DNA of 64,000 nucleotides from the NCBI RefSeq assembly GCF_000003815.2, contig NC_049992.1:385930-449929 (forward strand), written 5' to 3'. The stretch is from Branchiostoma floridae (Eukaryota > Chordata > Leptocardii > Amphioxiformes > Branchiostomatidae). Each line of letters opens with the position of its first letter. Positions within the stretch are counted from its first letter, which is position 1. The position numbers and the translations under genes are program-made. This document shows positions 27,801 to 42,800 of this stretch, piece by piece. The notes under the pieces were generated by a model. It did not search any database. It had not been told where the DNA came from and worked only from the letters and a program-made list of their open reading frames with translations.

Positions 27801-30800
27801 AGAGGTCCAGGGGTCGAATCCCATACACAAGGATACTGGAACACAACAGGAAACAATCATGTAAGACTTAAGGTCCTGGGTTCGAATGCCCCCGGACACT
27901 GGAACATAACGGGAAACATGTCAGATAACGCAAGATTCTAGAAGTCCTGGGGTCGAATCACTAGCATTTTACTTGCTTACTTAAATTTTACAGTCAATGC
28001 ATATTAGCACACTTTTCCAATGTGATTATTAATGTTATGTATGGCTGAAGGATACAGAAACAAAACCTAATAGAATCATAGCTTAAGTAATCATATTTAG
28101 ATTTTTCACCCATAGTTAACCCCAGAGGGTGTGTCTGATTACCAGGAATCAGTACATTCAAGTACAGTCAAACCTGTATTAGCGGCCACCTTTGCATAAC
28201 GGCCACCTGCCCATAGTGGCCACTTTTTGTCGGTCCCTTGGATTCGTAATGATTAAGAAATAGGCTTAGCGGCCACCTGTCCAACGCGGCCACGGCCACA
28301 CGATTTCCGGTCCCGCAGACACAGAAACACTGCCGATTACGGCCACGCGGACCGCTGATCTATGTTTCGGCACGCGTTCGGCCATATACAGCGGCCGTAT
28401 CGTCACCCTACGCCGGATTTAAAACCTCTTTGACTTATTTTGAAAACAAAACTTCGTAAACTGGCGCTACCCATACCCGCTGACAAAAAGGTCATATAAG
28501 GTCAATAGACGACACCACTATTACGGAGGTAAATTGTGTTAAAGTTACGTTCTAATACACTATCGCTTAGGTTAATTTACATCACAAAAATTTCTAAATA
28601 AATTGTTACAAAGACGAAATGATATGAACTTCAGACTATGGTGGATTTTATTCTTACATTTATCAAGAGATAAGTCTAAAATGACGTGACTTTTCTTGTG
28701 AGTACCACATTAGCATGATGGGCGAATCTGACGTGTGAACGCGAGTGGGAACACACGGACGGCCAAGTATCAAAGGATACAAGACGAAAGATCAAAGAAA
28801 TATGACGATACCGGTCTCTTCAGACAATATCAACTGTAGAACATTTAAAACTTTTTATAGCTTTTGTTTTCTTAATACATATAGTGTAAAAATCATTGCA
28901 GTACATGCACAGTACTGTATTATGTGAATAAAGATCAGTGGGTACTAAAACCATGTGTAACTTATTCCTTTTGGTCAACTTATTAGCATATTCTCTATAG
29001 TGGCCACCTCTCTATAGTGGCCAATTTTGACCAGTCCCTTGAGTGGCCGCTATAGACAGGTTTGACTGTAGTAGAAATCAAACATAGGGAAAGTAAATCT
29101 ATCCAATAGACAGGATACAATTATACAGCATTTGTTATAGACTATCTACAAATCTACATGTTTGAACAAAGCAGAAATAAAATATGTATTCTACAGTATA
29201 TCAACATGACTAACAACACTGAGAGCACACGCCATATAATAGTCCAATAAATATATTTACCATGCACTAAATCTTGACATGATAAGCATATTGGATTATT
29301 CTGTGTGTATTCAGGAATCATAGTTCTGCCATAGTGTTTGTAGATCTAATAAACTTCATACGTTTGCATATATTTACATGTCCAAGGGAAAAGGCTGTAT
29401 AAACATCTCATTCAGTTGATGCTAGCAATTATAAAAAGGTTCAGGAAAAATGAGATTCAAGAGAGCATGGAAAAAAGTGTGTGTCATTGTTAGCGTGTGT
29501 GTGTGTGTGCATGTGTATGTGTGTGTGTGCGTGTGTGTGCACATATTTCTGTATACGTGTATGCCAATGTGTGTGACTATGTGTGTGCTTGAATATGCGT
29601 ATTTGTTTGCATGCCTGCGTATGATTCACAGAGTAAAATAGTATCTATTCCGATTGTATGTATCATTCTAAAAACATGAGTCAGCATGGAAATATTGGCA
29701 ACAGCCACCAAAGCGGAAAATTGACTTTGAATGTCAGCTACTATTCTCATTCCATATCCTATAACTTGTGTATAGCTGATGTGGTGACTCAGCCTTAGTA
29801 ACAACAGAGTCTGCATTTCAGTACCAGGGACAGAACCATGTCACTTTCAGGTGGTTATTGTAATAGAATTGTAGCTGCCTCCAATATACTGTAAATGCAT
29901 TTCAGTACGTGGGAACTTACTTTCGCGGTAGCGCCATAGACTGTAGCCACATACTGTAATAGAAAAATTTTTGCGGTAGTTTTAAGTTCATGGCGAATTG
30001 GTCACCGTGAAAACCGCAAAGTTTAACATAAAACTGCCGCGAACATTTCTGCATTAAATTTTACAGTATGGGGTCTGTGAGTAGCCCAATGTTACAGAAA
30101 CTCTGTCGACTTTTCCTTCATATCTTATCCGGTACAAACATTCCATATTTCAGGCTCAACCGTCACAAAATCATGGCATTGTTTTAAATCCCCAAAGGAC
30201 CTTGTTAGAATAATTCTCACTACAAATAGAGTTTTTTAGACTAATCTACTACAAAATTATTCAAAATTCATCATCAAAACTTTCCACGCAATTTTTGCTG
30301 CTACTAGCAAAATTCTTCATATTTCCATGAACTGTATTTCCTACCATTGCAACCCTAATTCTGCTGTTTATGGCCTGATTACCTAATCAGCCATGATGTA
30401 TTTATACAGAATTAAGCCACCTAAATCTGTTTAAGGCAGTGACTCTTTGTTGATCATTTTGTGGATTATCAGAAAGCTATTCAGCACCTCAGACAGACAC
30501 CCCTACAAGGTAACGATAGTTCACATTTATCCGGGGGGTAACCTATATCCGTTGTTTTCAAAAGAGTGCATTTAGGGATATCAAGTCGACGGATGGTGAT
30601 CACAAACCGTAAAGTGCATTTTTAAAAATATTGCCGTTTGAATTTGACACCGAGCGTCGATCTGATATACCTAAAATGCACTGTTTTTGAAAACAACGGA
30701 TATAGGTTACCCCGCGGATAAAGGTGAACTAGCGTTACTCAAAGTGGAAACATGGTTCCCAGTATCAGGACTTTAGTCTAGAAACTTATTATTTATGCCG

Positions 30801-33800
30801 CATGGAAATAAATTCGTACAGTGCAATAATGCAATTTATTTATTTATTTCATATTATGAGGCGTGGGTAACCCCTTCAACTTTAGAAAGTTGGTTTCCAA
30901 CGGGGCCCACCATACATGTAAACAGACATGTTACATTCAGTCAAAGTGGAAACGCCAGTGGATAGCATACAGTAGGGAACATAAAATCCAAGGTGTCCAA
31001 ACAAAATCATCATAGCTGGATACTGTCTGAATCATACAATTCAGTCCAGAATTCTGGTGCAGTTTCAAAAGGCAAAATGGTTCACAACAGTGTGAGACAC
31101 CTCCAATAATTTGGCCACGACTAGATTAGAGGCCCATTGATTATCACACGATCATTAGAAGCCTATTGATTATTTATGGACACAAATGAATACTGTGGTC
31201 AGTTTAACGCCACATTGATATCCGATTAGCGCATACTTGATTATTGCTGCTTTTAACTGACTGCAATTTTCTCTATCGCTATATAGCTAACATCCTTTCA
31301 AAATTTTCAACAAAAATTGTACAGAAAGGAAATAACTATCAAAAATGATGCAAACTGAAAAATGCACATGGTTTCTAATATTTGATTTTATAATAAGGGA
31401 ATGACTGAATATATTATCGGACATGTTAGCATGTGAGTAAAAAGCCTTAGAGGTCCTTTCAAAATTTCAATAAAAATTGGATGGCAATGAAATACAATTT
31501 AACAGACTGAAAATGTGCATCCCAAGGTTGGTTTCTTTTTGTACAATAAAATAACCATGCAAATAGTGTTTACTAAGCATGTTATAATTACACTCCAGAC
31601 AGAGGATTATCCAACAAAATGGAAATAAAATCAAACAGACTGAAAAACACATCCCAAGGTTGCCCTATTTTCTCTTTTTTTCACTGCAAAATGACCATCT
31701 AAATCTAATCAGATGTATAAGTGTGTCACATGCAGGCCTTGAGGCTCGAGGTAAACAAGACGGCCAGACAACCACATGGATGGCACAATAGCACCGAGGA
31801 CAGGGAACAAAGGCCCTCACCACGGGTGCCGCATCACTACAGCCCTCATACCAGGAACAACAATGGATGATGTGTACATACACACACAACCAGGCCTGTC
31901 TACCGCATGTGTCTCAATACTGGCACAAAACAACCAAAACAAATGGACTAGTATCATGCAGCAGCTCTCATCATTATGCATATATCCTGTATGTGTAAAA
32001 TATTGTGTATAGACTTATTAGGACTTTAAATGATACAAACTGTACCTCAGTCTGTTGTATACTTTGTCTGACCCTTTCCTTTTCCTCATGACCTTAATCA
32101 AAAGCTGCCTGCAAGATGATTTGAGCTTTCATGAATACAATAAACAAAGGTTCAAACCAACAAACTGCCACAGGCAGAAAAAAACGCCACCATTTTACAA
32201 GTGACATCCATCCCCATGCCATTGTAAACATGAACACTCGTCAAAATATCTCCGCAACAAAGAATGCCACGAACCTGTATGATATAACATTCTACTCCCG
32301 TGCTGCCGTGGGTTTTAACACTGCGCGGAATGTCCATTCAACATTCCTGAAATATTCCGGATGTCAAAGAGCGCAGGCACGTGTTTGCAGACGGGAATCC
32401 GTACATCCTTGCACATCCGTGTGCGTTGCTCATATTAACCACCCCGACCGCAGTGATCGCAAACACGTCGTCATCATGTAAATGACATTCATGAGGAGGA
32501 GCAGAGACCAGAGGGGAATCTAAAATGGATCTCGGGCGGGCTTAATGTAACGTTATGTTTGACGTCCAATTTTGTAAAATCCATAATCAATAGTGCATGG
32601 TGTATGCAAAAAGATAATCAGAATTAACTTTTAGTATCTGTTTTATCATTTTAAGTTCTATCAATGCCTGAAAATATATTCTTTTTGAAATTAGAACTAT
32701 TATGGCATAGATATTCAAAACAATTATTAAAACTTATAACAAATATCTTTTATACAGTCACATTTATGTAAAACCCTCTTTAATAGTGACCTGGAATGGA
32801 CTTTCATTAAATCATCATTTTATTATTTGTCTATGATAAAAACCTTTGAAATTCCAACTCTGGCCACCTGGTACATGTAGTGTTTATCAGTTCTCAACAC
32901 TCACTCTATCTAACTCCATAATCAATACAAGTTCTACCTTAGCATGCTGAAAGTTACGCTAATGTGATAAAGATTATTTGGTTAATTCTAAGTCTAACCA
33001 CCCATCTGTAAGAAATTCTACTAAAACTGGAGTGTATGATATGAAGCAAACCCCCACTGCAGCTGTACATGTGATAATGCTCCTGCAGTAGTGGTTATCA
33101 CACTGTACAGGGTACCCCCTGGCTCCCACCTGCGTCTGGCACTGATGATGATAATTAGCATAGAGATTATCCACTGCAGCTGAGAGATATAGATAGGTTA
33201 TATTATGTATAGATACTATCATTATGATAGTACAGCTTTGCAGTGTGATATGACCATGCTAGTATCCTCAATGCTATGTCTAGTTGTTTGTATGTTTGTA
33301 ATGTATATTTCACAAGTTTTACACAAATAGTAAGACCAGAATATATGTGCAAAGATACTATCATAATATGATGACAATTAGCATAGAGATTAACAACTGA
33401 TAGAATCATAGATATTGAAAGTAACAGATTTGCAGTGTGATATGATCATACTAGTATCCTCAATGCTATGTCTACAAAATGTAGTTGTTCGTATATTCGT
33501 AATGTAACGTTAGTTCACCTTTATCCGTTGGGTAACCTATATCCGTTGCTTTTCAAAAACAGGGTATTTATTTAGGCACATCAAGTCGAAGGGTGGTAAT
33601 TTTAAACTACAATATCCTGAAAATATTGCAATTTGAAACTAACGTCCGCCAACGTGATATCCCCAAATACCCTGTTTTAAAAGCAACGGATATAGGTTAC
33701 CCAACGGATAAAGGTGAACAAGCGTTATACAACATGTATTCATTATACCAGTTTTACACGAATAGTAAGACCAGAATGTACTTTTAAGGTTTGATCCAGA

Positions 33801-36800
33801 GTCACACAAGTATCACTTCTGATAGACAAAGATACTATCATAATATCATAGTACAGCTTTATAGTGTGCTAGTAGCTTTGATGCTATGTCTTTTGTTTGC
33901 ATGTTTAATGTTATGGTTTTCTCATTGTTACAAATCCCCCACCCTGCAAAAACCATAATCAAAACAGCACATGTCAAGCTCTGCCATTTATCAAAACAGC
34001 ACAAACCAATCCATCAACGGGTACCCGCGATTTGGAAAGGTGATTGCGCATTTTTACGACAATATCTTTCCACTAATTTGTTTCTGACGGCATACGCAAT
34101 TTCGTGGCCCTCCCCTGGGCAGCTCCCAAACAAAACAATGGAGTCCCCCGCACCTATTGACAATGGGGTTATGGGGTTAAGCACCGCCCCTGGCAAAGTT
34201 ATTCATTTCTGACACTGATATAATCTATCTATATGGGTCACTGCATGGGTGCTTTCACTGAACATTGATTATTGTAGTAGCAACCGTTGAACATTTTGTT
34301 TTTTTATTGATTTATTTATTTCTGTATTATTTTACATTGACCGTTGATGATGATTCTTTTACCTGAGGGTAAGCTCCTATCAGTGAGTAGGACTGCTTTT
34401 CAGGAAGGCACTAGGTACACAAACAATTTGTTTGTTTGTTTGTTTGTATTGCATACCCAGTAAACCCCTAATCGCATGCATGTGATTGACAACATGTAAC
34501 ATTTTCTTGAAGTTTGTGTATAAATCTACAGTTGGGACACCATCTTTTAATTGCTATGAACTGATATTTTGTATTAAATCAAGGAGCTTTCATAACGCTA
34601 TTTACATTTTTGTACCTCTATCCTAAGGGTAACCTACAAAATGTAAATCTGTCTTTTTTTAAAGGGATATCAAGTCAACAGACAGTAGTTTCAAACTGCA
34701 AATTTTGCAATATTATGAAAATATTAAATCAAATATGAAACAGTACTACTATGTGTCTGTTGCAACCTGCTATACATAATAATGAGAGAAAATCCACCAA
34801 AAAACAACTTCAGTGTTCAAAATACCACCTGCATATGCAGGTTAGTGCAGGTAAAATTGGAGCTGTGCAGGTATTACTGGTGTCTACCTGCAACTAACCT
34901 GCACTTGTCCATGTACTGGGTTTATATATTACTGTCCTACAATGTATAACGTAGCTGTATAATATATGAATTGTTGTTAGCTGCATTGACTGTTACCACC
35001 TATAAAGTATAAATTCAAAGAAAAAATAGCAATGGTTCTTCAACAATTTTAGCATGATCCATACTTACTAAATTCAGAGTGGTGCAGGTAAAATTTGTCT
35101 GGTGCAGGTAATTTTCAATGTTACCTGCACCAGTACAGGTATGAAAAAAAAACACATTTAGAGCCCTGAACTTCAAACTAGAAATGAAATTATCCAGGCC
35201 CCATTGGACAATGATCTGATACAGGAAGTGACAGTTAGCCACAACGCTGGTCGGGCGCTCAAGATAATTGGATCATTCTAAGGCCATACCAATTTAATTT
35301 CTTGGTTCTCGGAATTTAAAAAAGGAAATATGCTCAACTGGAAAAAAACATTATGAAAACAAAGCCAGAGGACCAGGTTTATGCCTTGGTGCACTCAGTT
35401 TTATGGAGTGAATATGGTCACATTCAAGTCTTCCTCCATGCTCTATGCTTTTCACGATGTCCGCTTGCAACATTTTTATTTGTAAAAATCCGAGATCCGA
35501 GGAAATCATTTGGCATGGCGTAATGGTCAACCACTCAGGCGTCAGGGAGTAAATGGGTGTGACAGAGAAATCAGCGTCCAGCCACAAAACCGCTCCTGAG
35601 CCTGCATGGAGGGTAGGCTTTGTCCAGAGAGCTTGGGCGAAATGTTGAAAGTAAAGTTGGAATCAAAATCATGACATTTTGTTATCAATCTAGATAATGT
35701 CAAAACTAGTATTCGAGACGTCTGTTTGTACAATAATATTTATCACAGTTCATTGTTTGTAATGTTACATACATATCCACCTATCTTGTTTCAACGCATG
35801 TACATTGTAATATAGTCCTACGAGGCAAGAACCTTAGCGAACATTTCGCTATTCAAAGACTTACCATGGCTCAAGATAATTTCTGTTGCCAGCAACCTTT
35901 CAAGTTGTATCAAAGTTTTCACTTGAAAGATGGATTCAACAAACAATATTATGATCCTGTTACCAAGGAGCTTTTGTTTTATAAAGATGGATTTTTATAA
36001 AAGCTCCTTGCTGTTACCAATACAGTAATTTTAGTAATTATTAGGGCTCGAAATACCTTTTTTCTGTACACAACATCGCAGTTTGTCAGAATTTTTTTCC
36101 TGTAATCAGAAAAACGCAATTCCAATTGTTTCATGCCTGCAAGGTCTGTACTGAATAAAAAAAAGCGAAGTTCAACCATAAATAAACAAATGACAATTCC
36201 ATAAACTCTCCTTCAGTTAAAGACTTCAGACTTTTCCCCGACTCCATTCTTTATTGGACCAGCCAGACAGATCTGTGTATATTCCAACATTCCAAATTCT
36301 ACAGCAGAAATAATTCTTTCTCTTAAGTCCACAAGCTGAACTATGTCAAGATGGCAAATGCTAAAAGCATTTCACAAATCAATGGTGACAACATGATCAG
36401 GCCTAGGAAAAAAAATGTTTTGTTTCCTGTTTCCTGTTTCCCGACCTATACCCTATAAAAACCTGCCGACCCTAGACTTCTTGGGGGGTGGGCAGTGGAG
36501 TCACATAGCTTCCAGTTAGAATTTTTATTCAGTCTGCAAGCATTGAAGTAAAAACACTGCTTGTCCTAAGATATAATGTAGGATAAATGTAACTATCTAT
36601 TATGCACAACATTCAAGTTTGACATTCAAAAAAACACTTAGTGTCCTTAATATTCATTTCAGTTTACTTTTAAGCAATGGTACAAATTTGTTAAACTATA
36701 TATAATTGTAATATGTCACACTAGAGTTTGGGCCATCCTAAAAAAATTACAAGAAAAAAAAAGATAATCCCTACCTACTAACTTAAAGTTAAACCCTAAT

Positions 36801-39800
36801 TTTTTCAGGGCTGAAACAGGAAACACAACATCTTTTTTCCTAGGCCTCAACAAACCAATTTGATAGACTGGGTCCACTTCAGTTTTTCAATTGTTTTTCC
36901 TGGAAATGTTGGTGAAGAAAACAGTCTCACAGGTGGGTAAAGCAAATAGCCGGGTCAGGTAGACTTTGGAGTTTGCACAGTACTGCAGTGGCGCTGTTAT
37001 ACGTATTATTTTCCTATGGATCATACTTGGACTCGTCCATTGAGAAATGCAAACAGATGTCAACTACCTTGACTTGAAAAGGTAACTTACTGTACTTTCT
37101 TACAGCTATCTAATAGAGTAGTTAAGTGAATACCATCTAAGGGTGCGTTGGCAACTTGTAAGATCTGTTACAGTATGTTACAGGTATGATATGTTGAGTC
37201 AAAATAAAGCTATCTTAGTATATCGTTGCATATACTAACAAGGTACAAAACATATGGTAGAATGAAAGCTCAGGGTTCATAGTCTGTCCGTTCGTTTTGG
37301 TCATTTCTTTAAATTTACTTCAAGAGTCTCTAAAAGGCAGCCAGATTTGGAGCCGTACATGTGTCGGTTGGTAGGTTGTTCCAGACAAATGTGTATAACG
37401 TTAAGTTTCAGGTGGATTGGAATGATACATGTACTTGGACTTGTAAGTCCAGGGACACAGACAGACGTTTAAAACTGTTGTAGGGGCCACCCACCAGTGT
37501 CTTGAGATAAAATAAATAAAAAAATAAACTTCAAGAATTTTTAAAGATAAACTGTACTTCTTCTGAGGGTCTGCATGGGGGGGGGGGCATCCTGACAACG
37601 CTTTCCGATGAATTCAGAAGAACCACCTACGAATTACGCTAAAATCAAGGAAGCCAATTACGCAAACTTTGGTCATCTCGCTACAAATTACTTGAATAAG
37701 ACAGCTTTCCACATGGATAACAGACCATCAAAATAGGCTGCCTGTGTCTTACGAATAAGAGCATGCAGACCCTCCAATAGCCTGGGGGTAACAAGTTGAC
37801 AACTTGTCCTTACTTTACCTTTAAGGCCTTGGCAACTTTGCAACTATGTAGCTGTATACTGTATTGTATACACACACCGCAGCATAGCTAAACAAACTTT
37901 GTATTGTTTTCGAAGAACGTTCTAAATTTGAAATTGAACATGGCACTGTGTTGAAGTAGGGTATCCAAGACACACTAGCTTGTATTATGTAAGGCAATAA
38001 CTTTGCAGTTAAGCATTACCATCTGATAACTATCAAAGCTAGAGTATTTACACTTGCCGTCATGAAAATTCTTTTCAGGGCAGCAAAGGAGCCCCGATAA
38101 TAATCGAATGGGAACCAGGCTAGGGTTCAATCACATCAGGGCTCGAAATCCTTTTTTCTGCATACCTGCACCGGTGCAGGTAACATTGAAACTAACCTGC
38201 ACCAGACATTAGTTTTACCTGCACCACTCTGAATTTAGAAATTTTACCTGCACCACTCTGGATTCAGGAAGTATATGGATCGTACTTAAATTGTTCAGTA
38301 ACGATAATGTTATTCTTTTTTATATTTTATAGGTGGTAACAGTCAATACAGCTAATAACAATCCAAATACACCTACATCATAGGACATTTATGTATAAAA
38401 CCCAGTACATGGACTAGTGCAGGTTAGGTGCAGGTAGACATCAGAAATACCTGCACAGCTCCAATTTTACCTGCACTAACCTGTATATGCAGGTGGTATT
38501 TCTAGCCCTGTACATGCATCAAAGGTTTGTACAATTCTTAAGCAGGCTGGAACCGGCCTATCCACTGACAAGGACCTACATGAATGTAAGAAAGCCTTTT
38601 CTAAAACAAGACAGCTAAATTTTGTACGATACACACGCAACTTTCGCAAGAACTTTCCCTCAGTTTGTAAATATTAGTAAAACAAATGTGACAGACCTTT
38701 AAGTTAGCTAATACGTCAGATTAATTACTCTGAGGGTATGTGAAATATACTTTTTAACTACCCACTAAAAAATTAAAGTTAGGAGACTGATGATGATGAT
38801 GAAGAAGAAGAAATTAAGTTGAAAACACTCATTTATTCCACATATGAATGTCTAAAAGTGTTTTTGACTGTTATGTTAAATGTTAATCAATATTTGTCAT
38901 ACATGTACCTTTGGCATGTCCTTGCACATGTAAGGCCAATAAAGTCATGACCTAAATAAACGTCATGACAGCATCACCTGTATACATTTAGTGTTCAACA
39001 TCCAAAGTCAATTACAAATGATACACTATGGTCACAGAAAAACTCCTGTTCAGGCTTGAATTCATTTGACAATGTTTGTTTTTGCCAAAACAGATTGGTA
39101 CAATTTGCGGTGCAAGTTTAGGTAGCATACAATGTAGTGCAATGTATCTTGTCATCAGTTATATCAAGATTACAAAGATTGTGTCAGGCGCACAAGGCAC
39201 TAGCTAATCTCCAAGCAGATCCTACAACGGCATAAGATAGTACTAAACTGGCCAAGAAGTGTACATTTGCTATGTAGGTAGCGAAACACACTCCTAAGCC
39301 GGCTTCACTCCTCTGCCAGCTTTGGGGAAAGTTGCGTAAAGTGCAATTCCCAGGGGCACAACATCGGTGGCATGTCAGAGGATTCAAACCCAGGACCTAC
39401 GGGTTCTAGGTCAAACATCCTAGCCACTATACCAACACAATGTCACAACCCAGCCTGGATGCTACAGGTACAAAATGCCAAGGCTAGGGTGGAGCCTTAG
39501 AACATTTGATGCCTCTAAATGTCACTTCTGGAGTCATGTCTAGTCTTTCAGCAGCGAGAACACTGGCTACAATAAACATGCTTCCCAATGATATATAATG
39601 CAATCAATTAATTAAGACTTAGTATTCACAGAGATACGAATGACTGAAATCAAGTTCCATAACATTTGGTGCTGAGTTACATAATGGATCTAACTTATTC
39701 TAAGGACATGAAAATGCCAAGGCCAGGGTGGAACCTTAGAACAATTCTGGGAACATTCGATACACTGGTACCACCATGGCATGTCAGAGGATTCAAACCA

Positions 39801-42800
39801 AGGACCTCTGGGCTCTGGGTCAAACACCCTAGCTGTTACTCCAAAAAATGTCTCAACGCTGCCTAGCTAGAAACAAAATGCCAAGGCTAGGGTGGAGCTT
39901 TAAAACAAGATCTGGGAAATTTGATACCTCTAAACGTCACTTATAATACCGGTAATTCCCTTGAGTCACGTCTAATCTTACAGCAGTGACAACACTGAGA
40001 TATATCGTAAGGTGACTGATAGCAAGATAAACTCTCAACCAATCTGGACCCAGCAAATGGAACAATTATCGCTGACTCATATAAATAGTCTGTTTATGTT
40101 CATAGAATACCAGACATAAACATTGGGCATCTGAACCTGACGTTGAGCTAAAGCTGTCTCTTTGAGCAAGCAAAGAGTTTCAAAGCAGAGTGGGAAAAGC
40201 TGTTAACAGTTTTGCTGTATTTTTAGTTTCTGAAACACTGAGATTTTTAAGAGTTGACTTGAAACAGTTGAAGACAACAACCGAGGCACAAAAAATATCG
40301 AAGGTAAGCATCATTTCTAAAGTATGCCTGTTTCCATCCTCTACTCTCAGCTCAAGAGAAAAATGTCAGAAATGTTTCAAAGTGTGAGGTCTCCAGATTT
40401 CAACTAACATCAATCTTCTTAAACTTAAAATCTAAAACCAGAATGGCGCTTTAAGATCATTCATGGAATCTTCTCCTGTTACAATGAACAAACTTAAGGA
40501 AGAAAGGACTGTCCAATATAGTTGTGAACAAGTAGGCTAAAGATCATACCTTTCCAGCTTGCAACATTTCAATCTGTGAGAACTTCAACTGACTTAAATT
40601 GTACTTCTGAATCAGGCAAATTGTTACACTTACAGTGTACATCATGCAGACCTACACCTAGAAATATCATATTTCACGTTTTCTGCAAAATGCAAATTTA
40701 CAACACTATACCAAGTCTATATGCTTCAAACAGCTTACCAATGTTGCAAATCTTTTTAATGAAAATATTTCACAATTGTCAAAATTTCTTCTAAAAGTGG
40801 CAGGAAAGCATTTCCGGCATCATTGATTGTTACAAAACACAACATACAGTCTGCATGAGTCATGTTAGAAGTTAGTGCATGACTTAATAACTTCCCATTA
40901 GTTTGGGGATTCCCCACTTACAATGTAGTATGATGTAATCATTGCATACCTCAACTACAAAAGGTGAGTACAGTTTATGTTCTTAAACAAGAAATCTGAA
41001 AGGTTAACAGTCTTCACAACAAAGAAAGTTGCAGGCAAGACACAAACTAAGGTAAGAGACTAAGACAACGGTGCATGTATCTGAAGAGTCAACTGGTATG
41101 CAGTGGTTTTTCATACATGAAATATTTTGTTATTGTTTCTTCAGTACTACATGTATATAGATTGTGTGCCCCAACTGAAAATACATGTCATGCAGCTCTT
41201 GTTACAGGTGGTAAGAAATATGTCACAACCTCTTGATGACAATTAAGAGGCAAAAACAAGCCTCTACCAGACTCTACCTGTAAATCGCTGAAAAATTAGT
41301 TATTAGAAATTGGCCAATCATTAATAAACAGATAATTTGTCAGAGGCAGTTAAACTGATCTGACAGCTAACTTGCTTGGCATGTTATCTTTAGCCAATTT
41401 CTACTATGTTTCTAGTGACCTGTGGAGCCTGGTAGAGGTTTTCAAATATCAAGTTCAAGGTATGATGTGAAAATGTCTGTCATTTTCGTCTCTTTTTTGT
41501 AGATGTCTAACAGAAGACTGCTCACTGTTGCCATGACGATCATGGTTATCGACACAGTGCTTTGTGCTGGATGTCGTGATGAGGGCAACGAACAGAAGGG
41601 AGGAGAAATCATTGTGGACGAGAAAGGTTTTGAGTTCCTAAAACCGTTCCTGATGCTCCCAGCAGAAAAGCTTCCTGATTTGTATCTAGACATTCACGAA
41701 AGGTAGGTTTGAGTCTGTTCAGATGTGCAGAAATGTTAACTGTGCTCTCTGACAATTGTTACCTTTGTCAAGAAGGTTTGGGGGATGCATGTGTCTACGT
41801 GTATGTGAGTGTGAGACGTATAACTCCAGGATGCTTTTATGGATTGATAGTTGTTATGTGGATAGTGGGTCTTGATGATACATGTACTTTGGGCCCCTAG
41901 TAGCTTGTTAAGGTACTGCAGCGGAACTTCCAGTGTTGTTTCTAGTGTTCTGAACAAGCTGTTGTCATGATTTTTGAGGGAGGGAGGCAGGCATATTAGA
42001 ATCTAAAAGAGTCTAACACAGAACCTCTATTAATCCATAGGGCCATCCCAGCATGGACCTACCCAACAACACCGACATATGATGGATTAGAGACACCAAG
42101 CGGCATCGCAGTGCCAGACTGTTCCACCTCAACTTGTGAAGATGGAACGACGGCCCACCCCCTGTACGCCCCGCGACTCGTGGCCTGTCCCTTTACCGAT
42201 GAGAACGGTGTGAGGAAGTACAGCGTTCAGAAGAAACAGTTTGCCGTGGCCTGTACATGCGTTCACGACAAAGTTGCCAACGCGCCTAGGAAACACGGCA
42301 AGAAACGTAGAGGGAGGAGGAGGAGGAAAAACGGGGAGGGGCGAAGAAGATCTAGAAAGAGACAGGGCAAGAAAGGGCGTGGCAGTAATCTGGAGTAAAA
42401 TAAAAAGAGACTCAAAGTAGTTTAAAAAGTATCTGTAGGTCATCTGACTAAAGCACAATAGAGAAGGTAACAACTGGTACCGGTAACAAAGGGACATAAT
42501 GATTGATTGTACAGCATGTTAGATCAACTGATGGGAAGTTTTAAAAAAACATGGCCAGGACTCTAGGTTTATAGGAGGACTACTTGTACAGTACATAACA
42601 TGCATTGGCATAAAACCGGTCATAAGCCTTATACCGGTCGATTAAAAATAGTGGAACTTAAAGAGATCTACAATAGTTATTTCTGAGGTATGCACACTTC
42701 AGACATCTAGGTGTCCAATACATAATTTACAAAGCATCGATAACAATGCATTCGAAGACAACAAGGCCAAAAGTTTTCAGGTCATTTTCGGGGCAGGCGA

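Noticed and set aside
32131..32481. 116-codon plus-strand frame
   Set aside because: No motif, no start or splice context; the beginning is a retroelement-like tail.
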